A stretch of DNA of 64,000 nt from Roseiarcus sp963737365 (GTDB lineage: Bacteria; Pseudomonadota; Alphaproteobacteria; Rhizobiales; Beijerinckiaceae): contig CAVTSD010000001.1 of assembly GCA_963737365.1 (NCBI GenBank), forward strand, positions 1,426,001 to 1,490,000, in the 5' to 3' direction. Shown one piece after another: positions 1 through 9,904 of the stretch. Made by a program: the position numbers and the translations under genes. A model generated the notes under the pieces. It made no database searches. It was not told where the DNA came from and saw nothing but the letters and a program-made list of their open reading frames with translations. How positions within the stretch are numbered: the first letter of the stretch is position 1; every line of letters starts with the position of its first letter.

Positions 1-190
1 CGACATCGATGATCGCCGCGCCTTCGGCGACCATCGCTTTTGCCCGTGCGACGGCTGCGGCAAGGTCGGAATGGCGGCCGCCGTCGGAGAACGAATTGGG
101 CGTCACGTTGAGAATGCCCATGAGCTGGGGCGACGTCTTCAGCGGGGTGAGAAACGTGTCGCGATAGCGCGCGCGGCGGTCGATGCCCAT
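1..190 (-). CDS. folP: Dihydropteroate synthase, N-terminal part (cut by window edge)
   Basis: Dihydropteroate synthase condenses the dihydropterin pyrophosphate with p-aminobenzoate in folate synthesis. Only the first 63 codons are in the window; the gene runs off the left edge. The family hallmark MGILNVTPNSFSDGG lies near residues 24-38, followed by an Ala-rich helix and the strand EGAAIIDV. An in-frame TAG lies four codons upstream of the ATG at 190, so the start cannot be far upstream. The family assignment rests on this hallmark alone, which is highly specific. Confidence 0.9.
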   Translation of the reverse strand, partial: MGIDRRARYRDTFLTPLKTSPQLMGILNVTPNSFSDGGRHSDLAAAVARAKAMVAEGAAIIDV

Positions 191-256
191 GAGCGTCGGC
201 TAAAGCCTATTCACAGCTTCCGCAACCACCATTCGCCTCGCGAAGACGACCCTCGC

Positions 257-1639
257 TCACGCGCCGATGGCCGCGAGGATGCGCGCCCAGGAGCGCGCAC
301 CTTTATGGAACGACGTCCGATCGTATTTCTCGTTGGGCGAATGGATGCGGTCGTCGTCGAGCGCGAAGCCGACGAGCAGGCTGTCCAGATTGAGTTCGCG
401 CTTGAACAAGCCGACGATCGGGATCGAGCCACCGCTGCCGACCAGCGCGGCCGCCTTTCCCCATTCGGTCTCCAGCGCGCGGCGAGCGATCCGCAGCACC
501 TGATTCTTGATCGGAAGGGAAATGGCCGGGCTGCCCCCATGGCCGAGGAATTCCGCTTTCACGTCCGGGGGCAGGCGCGATGTGACGAAACCCCGGAAAG
601 CTTCGAGGATTTGGTCGGGGTTCTGCTTGCTCACGAGCCGGAACGTGATCTTTGCGCTGGCTTTCGCAGGCAACACAGTCTTTGTCCCCTCGCCGGTGTA
701 GCCCCCGACGATCCCGTTCACCTCGCAGGTCGGCCGCGACCATAAGATCTCGAGCGGCGAGCGGTCCCGCTCGCCTGCAGGCGTCGTCAGCCCGACCTCG
801 CGCAGGAACGCTCCACCGTCGAAATTGAGCTCATGCCACTGGTCCGCGAGCTCCTGTGGAATCTCTTCGACTCCATCATAGAAGCCGGGGATCGCGACCG
901 CGCCGGCATCGTCGTGCAATTCGCCGAGGATCTTCGAGAGCACATGGATTGGGTTGACCGCCAGGCCGCCGTACAGACCCGAATGCAGATCTCTATCGGC
1001 GCCGGTAAGAACGACTTCATCGGGGGCGATCCCGCGCAGCGCGATGGTGATGGCCGGTGTGGAGCGGTCCCACATGCCCGTGTCGCAGACCAAGGCGACA
1101 TCGGCTTTCAGCTCTTTCGCGTTCTCCGCCAGAAAGGCCGGCAGCGAAGGGGAGCCGGTCTCCTCCTCGCCCTCGAACAAAACATTTATGTGGCAGGGCG
1201 GCCCGCCGAACTGCCCGAAGGCGCGACAGGCCTCGAGAAAGGTCATGAGCTGGCCCTTGTCGTCGCTCGCCCCGCGCGCGACGATCTCTTCGCCCTGAGC
1301 GCCAACCTCCAGCCTCGGCTCGAAGGGAGGGTTGCGCCAGAGGTTCAGGGGATCGACCGGCTGCACGTCGTAATGGCCATAAAACAGGACGCTGGGCGCC
1401 TCGCGGCGCGCAGCCTTGATGTGGCCCACAACCATCGGGCGGCCCGAGGTTGAACGCTTCGTCGCCTCGAAACCGAGGTCGCTCAGCTCTGTGACCAGCC
1501 AATCCGCTGCACGATCGCAATCGCGGAAATGAGCAGGGACCGCCGAAATCGAGGGGATCGACAGAAAAGCGAACAGTCGGTCGAGCGCGGCCTTTTGCCC
1601 GGAGTTGATGGCGGAAAGAACGTCATCCATCGTGGCCAT
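257..1639 (-). CDS. M20-family metallopeptidase (dipeptidase/deacylase type)
   Basis: A 460-residue cytosolic zinc hydrolase of the M20 (ArgE/DapE/carnosinase) family, probably cleaving dipeptides or N-acyl amino acids. The metal-site segments are visible: LFYGHYDVQPVDP (His and Asp ligands), GASDDKGQ with the bridging Asp, LFEGEEETGSPSL with the catalytic Glu pair, and a C-terminal RIHSPNE segment with the last His ligand. Length matches the family (about 450-470). It is transcribed away from the next gene and shows no operon partner. Substrate cannot be read from sequence. Confidence 0.88.
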   Translation of the reverse strand: MATMDDVLSAINSGQKAALDRLFAFLSIPSISAVPAHFRDCDRAADWLVTELSDLGFEATKRSTSGRPMVVGHIKAARREAPSVLFYGHYDVQPVDPLNLWRNPPFEPRLEVGAQGEEIVARGASDDKGQLMTFLEACRAFGQFGGPPCHINVLFEGEEETGSPSLPAFLAENAKELKADVALVCDTGMWDRSTPAITIALRGIAPDEVVLTGADRDLHSGLYGGLAVNPIHVLSKILGELHDDAGAVAIPGFYDGVEEIPQELADQWHELNFDGGAFLREVGLTTPAGERDRSPLEILWSRPTCEVNGIVGGYTGEGTKTVLPAKASAKITFRLVSKQNPDQILEAFRGFVTSRLPPDVKAEFLGHGGSPAISLPIKNQVLRIARRALETEWGKAAALVGSGGSIPIVGLFKRELNLDSLLVGFALDDDRIHSPNEKYDRTSFHKGARSWARILAAIGA

Positions 1640-1761
1640 CTGCGCTGCGCCCTTTGCGACTGTTTCATCGGAGCGCTTCTCCTAGCACAGAGGTCGGGGT
1701 ACGTCGTCTCACTTGCAGACATTCCGGCGCGTTTCGAAGGCAAGAGAGTGCCGGAAACGAC

Positions 1762-1785
1762 AACGCCGCCGAAATCGGCGGCGTT
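1762..1785 (-). terminator. Hairpin downstream of the phosphate permease
   Basis: A perfect 10-bp stem (AACGCCGCCG / CGGCGGCGTT) with an AAAT loop lies 28 bases past the stop of the leftward phosphate permease gene. Only a short T-run follows on the minus strand, so it may be a weak intrinsic terminator or a 3'-end stabiliser. Confidence 0.55.
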
Positions 1786-1812
1786 GAGCGTTTAACGTGC
1801 GAGTGGAAGCCG

Positions 1813-3432
1813 TCAGAAAATCTGGCGGAAGATGACGTACAGCACGCCGGACATGACCATCGCGCACGGCAGGGTCAGCACCCAGGCGAGCGCGATGCTG
1901 CGGACCGTCGACCACTGCATCCCCGAGCCGTTGGCCACCATCGTCCCGGCGACGCCGGACGACAGAACGTGGGTCGTCGAGACTGGCAGACCGAAACCAT
2001 CGGCAGCGCCGATCGTCGCCGCCGCTACAATCTCCGCTGCGGCGCCCTGGCCATACGTCAGGTGCGTCTTGCCAATCTTTTCGCCGACGGTGACGACGAT
2101 GCGCTTCCACCCGACCATTGTGCCGAGACCGAGCGCGATCGCCACGCAGATCTTGACCCAAATCGGGATGAATTTTGTCGACAAGTCGAGCTCTTTCTTG
2201 AAGCTCGTTATTTGCGTTTTCTCATCGGCCGAAAGCTCGCTCTCCTTGTCCTTCGCGAGAACGCGGAAACCTTCCGACGCGAGATACATGTCGTTGCGAA
2301 GGTTCTGGACCTTGTCGAGCGGCGTCCTGGCGACGGAGCCATATTGTTCGACCGAGTCGCTGATCTGCTTGGTCAGGACCGCAAGCGACGGATAGGTGCC
2401 TTCGGAAATCTTGTGATCATGAATATAGTCGGTCACCGCCGGACGAGGATCGCCGGTGATGGCGTATCCGGCGCCATGAGCTTCGACGATCTTCGAAGCG
2501 GAGTGCGCCGAAGAGATGAATTGCGCAGCGTGACCTTCCGGCGGCGCGCGGTTCAGGGCATAGGCGGTCGGCGCGACGCCGATCAGGATCAACATGATGA
2601 GGCCCATACCCTTCTGGCCGTCATTGGAGCCGTGGAAGAACGACACCAGCGTGCAGGTGAGAATGAGCAGCCCGCGGATCCAAGGCGACGGGGGCTTGTT
2701 GGTCGTCGGCGCGGTGTAAAGCTCCGGCACGCGGACGATTGCCTTCATTGCGAGCAGCAACAACGCTGACAAGGCAAAGCCAAATAGCGGCGAGAACAGC
2801 AGCGCTTCGCCTACTTTCGTGACCTGATCCCAATCGACGCCGGCGGTGCCGTTCTGGCCGCGGATAATCGCGTTGGCGACGCCGACGCCGACGATTGAGC
2901 CGATCAGGGTGTGCGAACTCGAAGCGGGAATGCCCATCCACCAGGTTCCCAGGTTCCAGATGATCGCAGAAATGAGCAGCGCAAAGACCATGGCGTAGCC
3001 TGCCGCGGAGCCAACCTGAAGAATGAGTTCCACTGGCAAGAGCGAGACGACGCCGAACGCGACCGCCCCGGTCGAAGCGAGAACCCCAAGGAGATTCCAG
3101 CACCCGGACCACACAACGGCAATCTGCGCCGGCAAGGCATGGGTATAAATGACGGTGGCGACAGCGTTCGCAGTGTCGTGGAAACCGTTGACGAATTCGA
3201 AGCCGAGCGCAATCAGCAACGCGACGCCAAGCAAAATGAAGGGCAGGATCGTCGTCGGCCCGCCGCCGGCCGCCGAAATGTCCGATCTGATTGAATAGGC
3301 CATGTAGAATAGCCCGAGAGCCAGGACCGCGAGGATGCCGAGCGCAAATCGAGGATCGACCGGATGATCAAGATGCGGCTTTACCGGCAGTTCGGCCTTC
3401 GGGCCTAGTCGAGCGTCTAACGAGGCGGACAT
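1813..3432 (-). CDS. pit: Inorganic phosphate permease, PiT family
   Basis: A 539-residue inner-membrane phosphate/cation symporter. The two PiT signatures are present: GFEFVNGFHDTANAVATVIY in the N-terminal half, and in the C-terminal half ADGFGLPVSTTHVLSSGVAG; the middle carries FFHGSNDGQKGMG. A long hydrophilic loop (about residues 290-400) separates the two membrane halves, as in the Pfam PHO4 family. The ATG at 3432 is chosen because AAGGAG sits 7 bases before it; the open frame extends further upstream but without conservation or a ribosome site. Confidence 0.93.
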   Translation of the reverse strand: MSASLDARLGPKAELPVKPHLDHPVDPRFALGILAVLALGLFYMAYSIRSDISAAGGGPTTILPFILLGVALLIALGFEFVNGFHDTANAVATVIYTHALPAQIAVVWSGCWNLLGVLASTGAVAFGVVSLLPVELILQVGSAAGYAMVFALLISAIIWNLGTWWMGIPASSSHTLIGSIVGVGVANAIIRGQNGTAGVDWDQVTKVGEALLFSPLFGFALSALLLLAMKAIVRVPELYTAPTTNKPPSPWIRGLLILTCTLVSFFHGSNDGQKGMGLIMLILIGVAPTAYALNRAPPEGHAAQFISSAHSASKIVEAHGAGYAITGDPRPAVTDYIHDHKISEGTYPSLAVLTKQISDSVEQYGSVARTPLDKVQNLRNDMYLASEGFRVLAKDKESELSADEKTQITSFKKELDLSTKFIPIWVKICVAIALGLGTMVGWKRIVVTVGEKIGKTHLTYGQGAAAEIVAAATIGAADGFGLPVSTTHVLSSGVAGTMVANGSGMQWSTVRSIALAWVLTLPCAMVMSGVLYVIFRQIF

Positions 3433-3641
3433 AAGAGCTCCTTGGGCGTGCGGGGCTCTTCTATCGCGACCGTCCATGACAGGAATGTGAAGGCCGTCCG
3501 AACTGGGAGGCCGACGATCGCGGAGCCTCCGAGACGCATAGCCGCATAGGGAAAGCCACCTAGAGGGAAAAAATCCTGCGCCCATTGCCAAACCGCTGCG
3601 AATAGGCAATTCTCGCCAAAAAAACGAGGGCGGAGCGTCAA

Positions 3642-5021
3642 ATGGCGTTTTTATCGATCCTGGACCGAAGCCATACGGTCGCTAGGCCCGGTTTCAGCCG
3701 CTGGATGGTTCCCCCGGCGGCGCTTTGCATTCATCTTTGCATCGGCCAGGTCTACGCCTTCAGCGTTTTCAACCTGCCGCTGACCAAGCTCATCGGCATC
3801 GCCAAATCCGCTCCTGACGACTGGAAGCTGACCGAACTCGGCTGGATCTTCTCGATCGCCATATTCTTCCTGGGCTTTTCAGCAGCGGTGCTTGGCCGCT
3901 GGGTCGAAGAAGGCGGCCCGCGCCGAACGATGTTCGCTGCGGCTTTGTGCTTTGGCGGCGGTTTCCTCGTCAGCGCCTTTGGAATCTCGGTTCACCAACT
4001 GTGGATCGTCTATTTAGGCTACGGCGTGCTTGGCGGGATTGGGCTGGGACTTGGCTACATCTCGCCGGTGTCGACCTTGATCAAATGGTTTCCCGACCGT
4101 CCCGGCATGGCGACCGGGATGGCGATCATGGGCTTCGGCGGCGGCGCGATGATCGCCTCCCCACTTTCGGTCTGGCTCATGAGCCGCTTCTCGACGCCGA
4201 CGCATGTTGGGGTCGCCGAGACCTTTGTGCTGCTCGGGCTCATCTATGCGGTCTTCATGCTGGTCGGCGCGGCGATCGTACGGGTGCCGGCGCCAGGGTG
4301 GAAGCCCGAAGGTTTCGTTCCATCGGCCCAGCCCAAGAAACTCGTCACCACGCGAGACGTGTACGTCTATCAGGCGCTGAAGACGCCCCAGTTCTGGCTG
4401 ATCTGGATTGTGCTGTGCATGAACGTGACGGCGGGCATAGGCGTCTTGGGCCAGGCTTCGGCTATGAGCCAGGAAATGTTTCCAGGCCGCGTCACGGCCG
4501 TGGCTGCCGGCGGTTTCGTCGGGCTGCTGAGCATCTTCAATATGGCCGGACGTTTCTTCTGGGCCTCGACCTCGGATCACATCGGCCGCAAGAATACCTA
4601 TTTCGTGTTCTTCGTGCTTGGAATTGTGCTCTATGCGCTTGTGCCTTACTTCGCCAGCGCCGGCAATCTAACGCTGTTTATTTTGTGTTTCCTCGTCATC
4701 ATCAGCATGTATGGCGGCGGGTTCGCCACCGTGCCCGCGTATCTCCGCGACATGTTCGGCACGCGCTATGTCGGCGCGATCCATGGGATGCTGATCACGG
4801 CGTGGTCGGTTGCTGGCGTCTTGGGCCCGGTTCTGGTCAACTATATTCGGCAATACCAGATCGACAGCGGGGTGCCGAAAGCACAGGCCTATAATGTCAC
4901 GATGTACATCATGGCCGGGCTTCTGGTCGTCGGCTTCATCGCCAATTTCCTGATCAAAGCGGTCGACGATCGTCACCACATGGACCTCGAGACGGTTGAC
5001 GACCTTGTCGGGGTGGCTTGA
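3642..5021 (+). CDS. OFA-family MFS carrier (oxalate/formate antiporter type)
   Basis: A 459-residue, about 12-helix major facilitator carrier of the oxalate/formate antiporter type. Near the N-terminus ALCIHLCIGQVYAFSVFN matches the family start, and GFGGGAMIASPLSVWLM lies in the fourth to fifth helix region. Length fits. It is followed 9 bases later by a 43-codon membrane gene, a pairing seen for this family. The real substrate could be oxalate, formate or another small organic acid; sequence alone does not decide. Confidence 0.85.
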   Translation: MAFLSILDRSHTVARPGFSRWMVPPAALCIHLCIGQVYAFSVFNLPLTKLIGIAKSAPDDWKLTELGWIFSIAIFFLGFSAAVLGRWVEEGGPRRTMFAAALCFGGGFLVSAFGISVHQLWIVYLGYGVLGGIGLGLGYISPVSTLIKWFPDRPGMATGMAIMGFGGGAMIASPLSVWLMSRFSTPTHVGVAETFVLLGLIYAVFMLVGAAIVRVPAPGWKPEGFVPSAQPKKLVTTRDVYVYQALKTPQFWLIWIVLCMNVTAGIGVLGQASAMSQEMFPGRVTAVAAGGFVGLLSIFNMAGRFFWASTSDHIGRKNTYFVFFVLGIVLYALVPYFASAGNLTLFILCFLVIISMYGGGFATVPAYLRDMFGTRYVGAIHGMLITAWSVAGVLGPVLVNYIRQYQIDSGVPKAQAYNVTMYIMAGLLVVGFIANFLIKAVDDRHHMDLETVDDLVGVA

Positions 5022-5030
5022 GGAACGGAT

Positions 5031-5162
5031 ATGAGCTTGGACAACCGAAGCGCGAGCGCCACCACCCCCCTTCAGCTGGCGCTGGCCTGGGGCTTCGTCG
5101 GTATCCCGCTGCTGTGGGGCATCTACGGAACTCTCGTCAATGCGATGAAGCTCTTTCAATAG
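5031..5162 (+). CDS. Small MFS-associated membrane protein (43 aa)
   Basis: ATGAGCTTGGAC opens a 43-codon frame ending at TAG. The product has a polar N-terminus (about 15 residues) and one hydrophobic helix, LALAWGFVGIPLLWGIYGTL, then a short basic end. It begins 9 bases after the OFA carrier stop with AGGAACGG before the ATG. Small single-helix partners annotated as MFS transporter small subunits are known directly downstream of OFA carriers, and this fits in size, position and topology. A role in carrier stability is inferred, not shown. Confidence 0.75.
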   Translation: MSLDNRSASATTPLQLALAWGFVGIPLLWGIYGTLVNAMKLFQ

Positions 5163-5306
5163 AGCCGGTTTTCGCCACGAGCGGCAGCGATAAATCCGCT
5201 TGCATCACGCGAGCGGACACGGCAGCGTTGATCCTAGGGACGGCATCGAGGCCAAGACTTAGAGCTTGAGCCTTGTCGAAGCCGATTACAGTTAAGGGAG
5301 GATAAG

Positions 5307-6563
5307 ATGGCGCCATACCCAATCGCGGCAGCGCGCTCAGCCTTATTGTGCGGCGCTTCCGTCGCGCTCGCGCTCGCCCTCACGCAACTGGCTTGGGCAG
5401 ACGAAGCGCCGATCAAGATTGGCGTGATCGCGGAGGCGCAAGCGGTCGCCGGCTCGTCGATCCCGCAAGCGGCGCAGATCGCCGCCGACGAGATCAACGC
5501 CAAGGGGGGAGTCGACGGGCGCAAGATCGAGATCGTTTCCTACGACAATCATTCGTCCTCGGCGGAGTCCGTTCGCGCGTTCCAGCGCGCCGTCAACGAG
5601 GATCACGTCGATGCGGTCGTCGCGAGCTACATCAGCGAGGTCGTGCTGGCGCTTGAACCATGGGCAGCCCGCCTGAAAACGGTGATGATCACGCCTGGCG
5701 CTGCGTCCGACGTCATCACTCAGAACATCGCCAAGGACTACGAGCACAACAAATACACGTTCCACGGCTATCTCACATCGGGGGCGCTGGCGGGACTCAC
5801 GTGTGACGCTGCCAAGGACATGCTGGTCGACGGCCTCAAGATGAAGACGGCCGTGATCATGAGCGAGGACGCCGCCTGGACGGGGCCGCTCGACGCCGGC
5901 TATGAGGCCTGCCTGCCCAAGATCGGGCTGAAAGTGCTCGACCACATCCGCTTCTCGCCCGACACCACCGATTTCACCCCGATCTTCAATAAAATCGAGG
6001 CTTCAAAGCCCGACGTGATCATCACTGGCGTGTCGCATGTCGGCACGCAGCCGACCGTGCAATGGAAGAGCCAGCAGGTGCCGATCCCGATGTTCGGCGT
6101 CGCTTCGCAGGCGACCAACTCCACCTTTTGGAAAGACACCAACGGGGCGACCGATGGCGTGGTCTATCAGGGTGTCTCGGGCCCAGGCGTCGCGGTCACG
6201 CCCAAGACGCTGCCGTTCGTCGAAGCCTTCACGAAGAAATACGGCAATACGCCATCCTATGCCGGCTACACGGCCTACGATGACGTCTACATCATCGCCG
6301 ACGCGATCAAGCGCGCTGGAAGCAACGACAGCGACAAGCTGGTCGACGCAATGGAGAAGACCGACTACGTCGGCACGATCGGCCGCGTTGAGTTCCTGCC
6401 CAAAGGCGATCCGCATGTGCATGGGCTGAAAACTGGCGCAGGCTTCATCACCGGCCTGATGTTGCAATGGCAGGACGAAAAGCAGGTCAATATGTGGCCA
6501 GCCGCTCTCGCCAACGGCAAGCTCGAATTCCCGTCCTTCGTCAAGATCGCCTCGGGTAAGTGA
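5307..6563 (+). CDS. ABC transporter periplasmic substrate-binding protein (LivJ/LivK type)
   Basis: A 418-residue type-I periplasmic binding protein of the branched-chain-amino-acid family. It has a signal peptide (hydrophobic stretch, cleavage near QLAWA-DE) and then IKIGVIAEAQAVAGSS, the usual first strand. The helix AAQIAADEINAKGGVDGRKI is characteristic. AAGGGAGGATAAG precedes the ATG closely. It heads an ABC operon with two permeases and ATPase domains. Ligand may be an amino acid, amide, urea or aromatic acid. This gene is intact while its downstream partners are frameshifted. Confidence 0.88.
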   Translation: MAPYPIAAARSALLCGASVALALALTQLAWADEAPIKIGVIAEAQAVAGSSIPQAAQIAADEINAKGGVDGRKIEIVSYDNHSSSAESVRAFQRAVNEDHVDAVVASYISEVVLALEPWAARLKTVMITPGAASDVITQNIAKDYEHNKYTFHGYLTSGALAGLTCDAAKDMLVDGLKMKTAVIMSEDAAWTGPLDAGYEACLPKIGLKVLDHIRFSPDTTDFTPIFNKIEASKPDVIITGVSHVGTQPTVQWKSQQVPIPMFGVASQATNSTFWKDTNGATDGVVYQGVSGPGVAVTPKTLPFVEAFTKKYGNTPSYAGYTAYDDVYIIADAIKRAGSNDSDKLVDAMEKTDYVGTIGRVEFLPKGDPHVHGLKTGAGFITGLMLQWQDEKQVNMWPAALANGKLEFPSFVKIASGK

Positions 6564-6617
6564 CCGCGAGCGAACCCGCCGCCGACCAAAAATAGCGCTG
6601 AGGCGGCGGGACGCTTG

Positions 6618-7495
6618 ATGCTGTTCTGGCAGATCCTGATCGACGGTTTCGCCATCTCTTCGCTCTATGCCTTGGGCGCGACGGGGTTCACCCTGATCTT
6701 CGGCGTGACGGGGGTGCTCAACCTGTCGCACGGGGCGATCATGGTCGCGGCTGCGGTCGCCGCCTGGGCCGCCTCCGGAAATTTCGGGGCGGGGGCCTAT
6801 CTCGGCGCCGTCTGCGGCATAATCGTTGCGCTCTTGCTGACGCTCGCGACCTATTATCTCATCGTTAGGCGGCTGCAATTGTCGCGCGCTGTGCGCGAGG
6901 AGGAGAAGGAGATCTTCATCCTCACCGCGACTCTCCTCTGGGGCATCATGATCCAGGAGGCGATCGCCTATCTCTTCACCAACAACGCCAAGACCGTGCT
7001 GCCGATCGTCGACGGCGTGGTCACCATCTTCGGGCGTTCGCACGCCCGACGAACGAGATCTTCACCGCGCTCGTCTGCTGGGCGACGATTGGGGCGCTTT
7101 GGCTGTTCGTCAATCGGACACAGGCCGGCAAGGCCGTGCTCGCCGCATCGATGAATCCGCGCGGCGTCACCCTGCTCGGCATTGAACTGTCGACCGTCTA
7201 TGTCGGGGTGTGGGCGATCTATGGCGCGCTCGCCGGGGTCGCCGGCGTGCTGCTTGGGATGTTCCTTGGCGTCTCCTCCTATAGCGCCGGACCGCTGACC
7301 GCGAGCGCGTTCTCTATCGTCGTCCTGGGCGGACTTGGCAGCGTGTCCGGCTCGCTGATCGCAGCCTATGTCGTCGGCTATCTCGAGACGCTGACCGCCT
7401 ATCTGATTTCGCCCGCCTATCGCGCGATTCCGGCGCTCCTGCTCCTCGTTGCGGTGATGTATGTGCGCCCACGCGGCTTGCTCGGCAGGCGCTAG
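6618..7495 (+). CDS. LivH-type ABC permease, interrupted by frameshift
   Basis: Inner-membrane permease of the branched-chain ABC operon. The first 140 residues (MLFWQILIDGFAISSLYALG, then GVLNLSHGAIMV) and the last 120 (NPRGVTLLGIELSTVYVGVW, VLGGLGSVSGSLIAA) are both typical of LivH but lie in frames 0 and 2. The break is near 7033-7050. Two extra bases, one G in CGGGCG and one C in GCCCGA, would restore GVRTPTNEIF and a continuous protein of about 290 residues. As read, the product stops at 7154. Either sequencing indels or a decayed gene. Confidence 0.8.
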
Positions 7496-7498
7496 ACC

Positions 7499-8431
7499 AT
7501 GTCTCCGCGCGCGCTATTTTCCCCGCCGGTCTTGATCAGCCTGATCGTCATTGCTTCTCGCCGCGACGCTGCCGCTTTATGTTTCCGGCTATGTGTTGGG
7601 GCTGCTCACCATCGCGTATTATTTCGGCGTGTTCTCGATGGCGTGGGACCTGTTATTCGGCTTCGCCAACGAAGTGAACTTCGGTCCTTCGTTCCTGATC
7701 GGCCTTGGCGCCTATACCGCCGGCATTCTCGATAACCTCTATCAGCCGCCGATCGCGCTGTGCGTCGCGGCGGGGGTGCTGGCGCGTCGATGATCGGCGG
7801 ACTGGTGCTGGCCCTGCCGGCGCTCAGAGTGCGCGGGCCCTATTTCGGTCTCACGACGCTTGTCGCCGTGCTGATTTTGCAGAACTTCGTCGTCGTCGCG
7901 GCAGGCTTGACCGGCGGCGAGATCGGCCTCACCATCCCCGACGTCATCTCGATCGACGACAAGGTCAATTACTGGATCGCGCTCGGCTTGATGGGCGTGA
8001 GCGGCGCGATTCTCTACGGGCTCACGCGCTCGCCCGTCGGGCTCATCCTGCAGGCGAGCGGGCAGGACCCGGTGCAGGCCGGCGCGCTCGGCTTCAACGT
8101 CACCAAGCACAAGCTCGCGGCCTTCCTGGTCAGCGCGTTTTTCTCCGGGCTCGCCGGCGCCTTGATGGCGTTCTACCTTGGCACGGCGTCCGTCGGCACA
8201 TTCATCGACGTCACCGTGGGCGTGCAGGTGATCATCGGCGCTGTCTTAGGGGGACGCCGCACCATCCTCGGCGCCGTGCTCGGCGCGGTGTTTCTGGTCG
8301 TGCTCGGCGAGAGCTTAAGACCGCTCGGCGATCTCGCCACCTTCATCGTCTCGGCAGTCGCGCTGATCGTCGTCCTCTTCTTTCCAGCCGGGCTGCTTGG
8401 CATGGTCAAGGGCGCGCGGGAGGCGACATGA
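7499..8431 (+). CDS. LivM-type ABC permease, interrupted by two frameshifts
   Basis: Second permease of the same ABC operon. Three consecutive pieces in different frames together make a normal LivM of about 310 residues: a start at ATG 7499 (MSPRALFSPPVLISLIVI), a middle piece beginning LLAATLPLYVSGYVLG, and a long C-terminal piece MIGGLVLALPALRVRGPYFG ending LLGMVKGAREAT. The breaks are near 7552 (net +1) and about 7785-7790 (net +2 or -1). The stop overlaps the next start as ATGA at 8428. Decay or sequence error. Confidence 0.78.
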
Positions 8432-9904
8432 GCGCCGGCGCGGCAAGGCTCGAGGTCAATGGCCTGCAGAAGCGGTTCGGCGGCCTCACGGCGGTCAAGG
8501 ACGTCAGTTTTTCGGTTCACGCCGGAGAAATTCTCGGGCTCATCGGCCCAAATGGATCGGGCAAGTCGACGGTGATGAAGTCGATCCTCGGCGTCGAGCG
8601 GCCCGATGCGGGATCGGTTCGGATCGATGCTCGTGAAGTGGCGGGTTGGCCGCCGCACCGGATCGCCCAGCTCGGCGTCGGCATGGTGTTCCAGCACTCG
8701 CGTCCGCTGCATCGGCAGACGGTGCTCGAGAACATCCTGCTCGGACTTTTGCCAGATCGATTGCTCGATCTCTTGCCCAGGGCCGCCACTGACGCGCGGG
8801 CGCGCGCAATCGCCGAACGGGTCGGCTTGACGGCGGTGCTCAATCGGCGCCCGGCGACGTTGCCGTTCGCGGACTTGCGCAAGATCGAGATCGCCAAGGC
8901 GATCGCCCGCGATCCGCAAGTGGTGCTGATCGACGAGCCGTTCGCGGGCCTGACCGCGCGCGAGACGGCATCCTTCGCCAGGCTGATTACCGAAATGCGT
9001 AACGATGGGCGGGCCGTGCTCATCGTCGACCACAATGTGAAGAGCATGTCGGCGCTGGTAGACCGCGTCTACGCCATGAACGTTGGGGAGAAGATCGCCG
9101 AGGGCACAGTCGCGGAAGTGATGGCGAATGAGACTGTGCGAAAGGTCTATCTCGGCGGCGCGCTCGAGACAGCGGCGCGCCCCGAATCCTCGTTCGACGA
9201 CGCGCAAACGCCGTTCCTCGAGATTGAGAACCTGAGCGTCGTTTACGACAAGGCGCAGGCGCTGGAGGCGGTTTCACTTCATGTGCATGAGGGAGAGTTC
9301 GTCGCAATCGTCGGACTGAACGGCGCGGGCAAGACGACCCTATTCAACGCTGTCTCCGGCCTCGTTTCGTACGCGGGCGACATTCGCCGACAGGGCAAGC
9401 CTTTGCGCGGTCGGACCGCGGCGACGATCGCGCGCGGAGGGAATCGTGCAGTCGCCGGAGGGCCGCGAACTGTTTGGCCTGATGACGGTCGGCGAAAATC
9501 TCGACATGGGCGGACATGGGCTCGGCGACAAGGAGCGCGTCGAGCGGAAGGAGTGGCTGTTTAATCTCTTCCCGATCCTGAAAGAGCGGCAGCGCCAGAC
9601 CGCGGCGACCCTTTCCGGCGGCGAGCAGCAAATGCTGACCATCGCGCGCGCTCTGATGATGAAACCCGATCTTCTGATCCTCGATGAGCCGACGCTCGGC
9701 CTCGCTCCTGTGGTCATGGAGCAGATTTCAAAGGCGCTCGAGCGGCTGAGGCAGACAACCGAGATCACCGTGCTGCTCGGCGAGCAGAACGTCACTTTCG
9801 CCTTGCCTCACGCCGACCGCGTCTACGTGCTTGAGCATGGCCGCATTGTTTGGGAGGGCGACCCGAGCCGCTTCGCGGCCGAAGCGGGGGCGATGTATCT
9901 GTAG
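8428..9904 (+). CDS. Fused LivG-LivF ABC ATPase, frameshifted in the second half
   Basis: Two ABC ATPase domains in one frame without a stop between them. Domain 1 (8428 to about 9170) has Walker A GPNGSGKST, a degenerate signature segment and Walker B VVLIDEPFAG, then HNVKSM. Domain 2 begins LEIENLSVVYDKAQ with Walker A GLNGAGKTT. A net +1 frameshift near 9435 (GCGCGGAGGGAATC) precedes IVQSPEGRELFGLMT; the rest, with signature LSGGEQQM and Walker B LLILDEPTLG, runs on in the next frame. LivG and LivF are usually separate, so the fusion is itself unusual. Confidence 0.78.

Noticed and set aside
1654..2769. A 371-codon plus-strand frame over the phosphate permease
   Set aside because: It is antisense to conserved PiT motifs and has no recognisable content.
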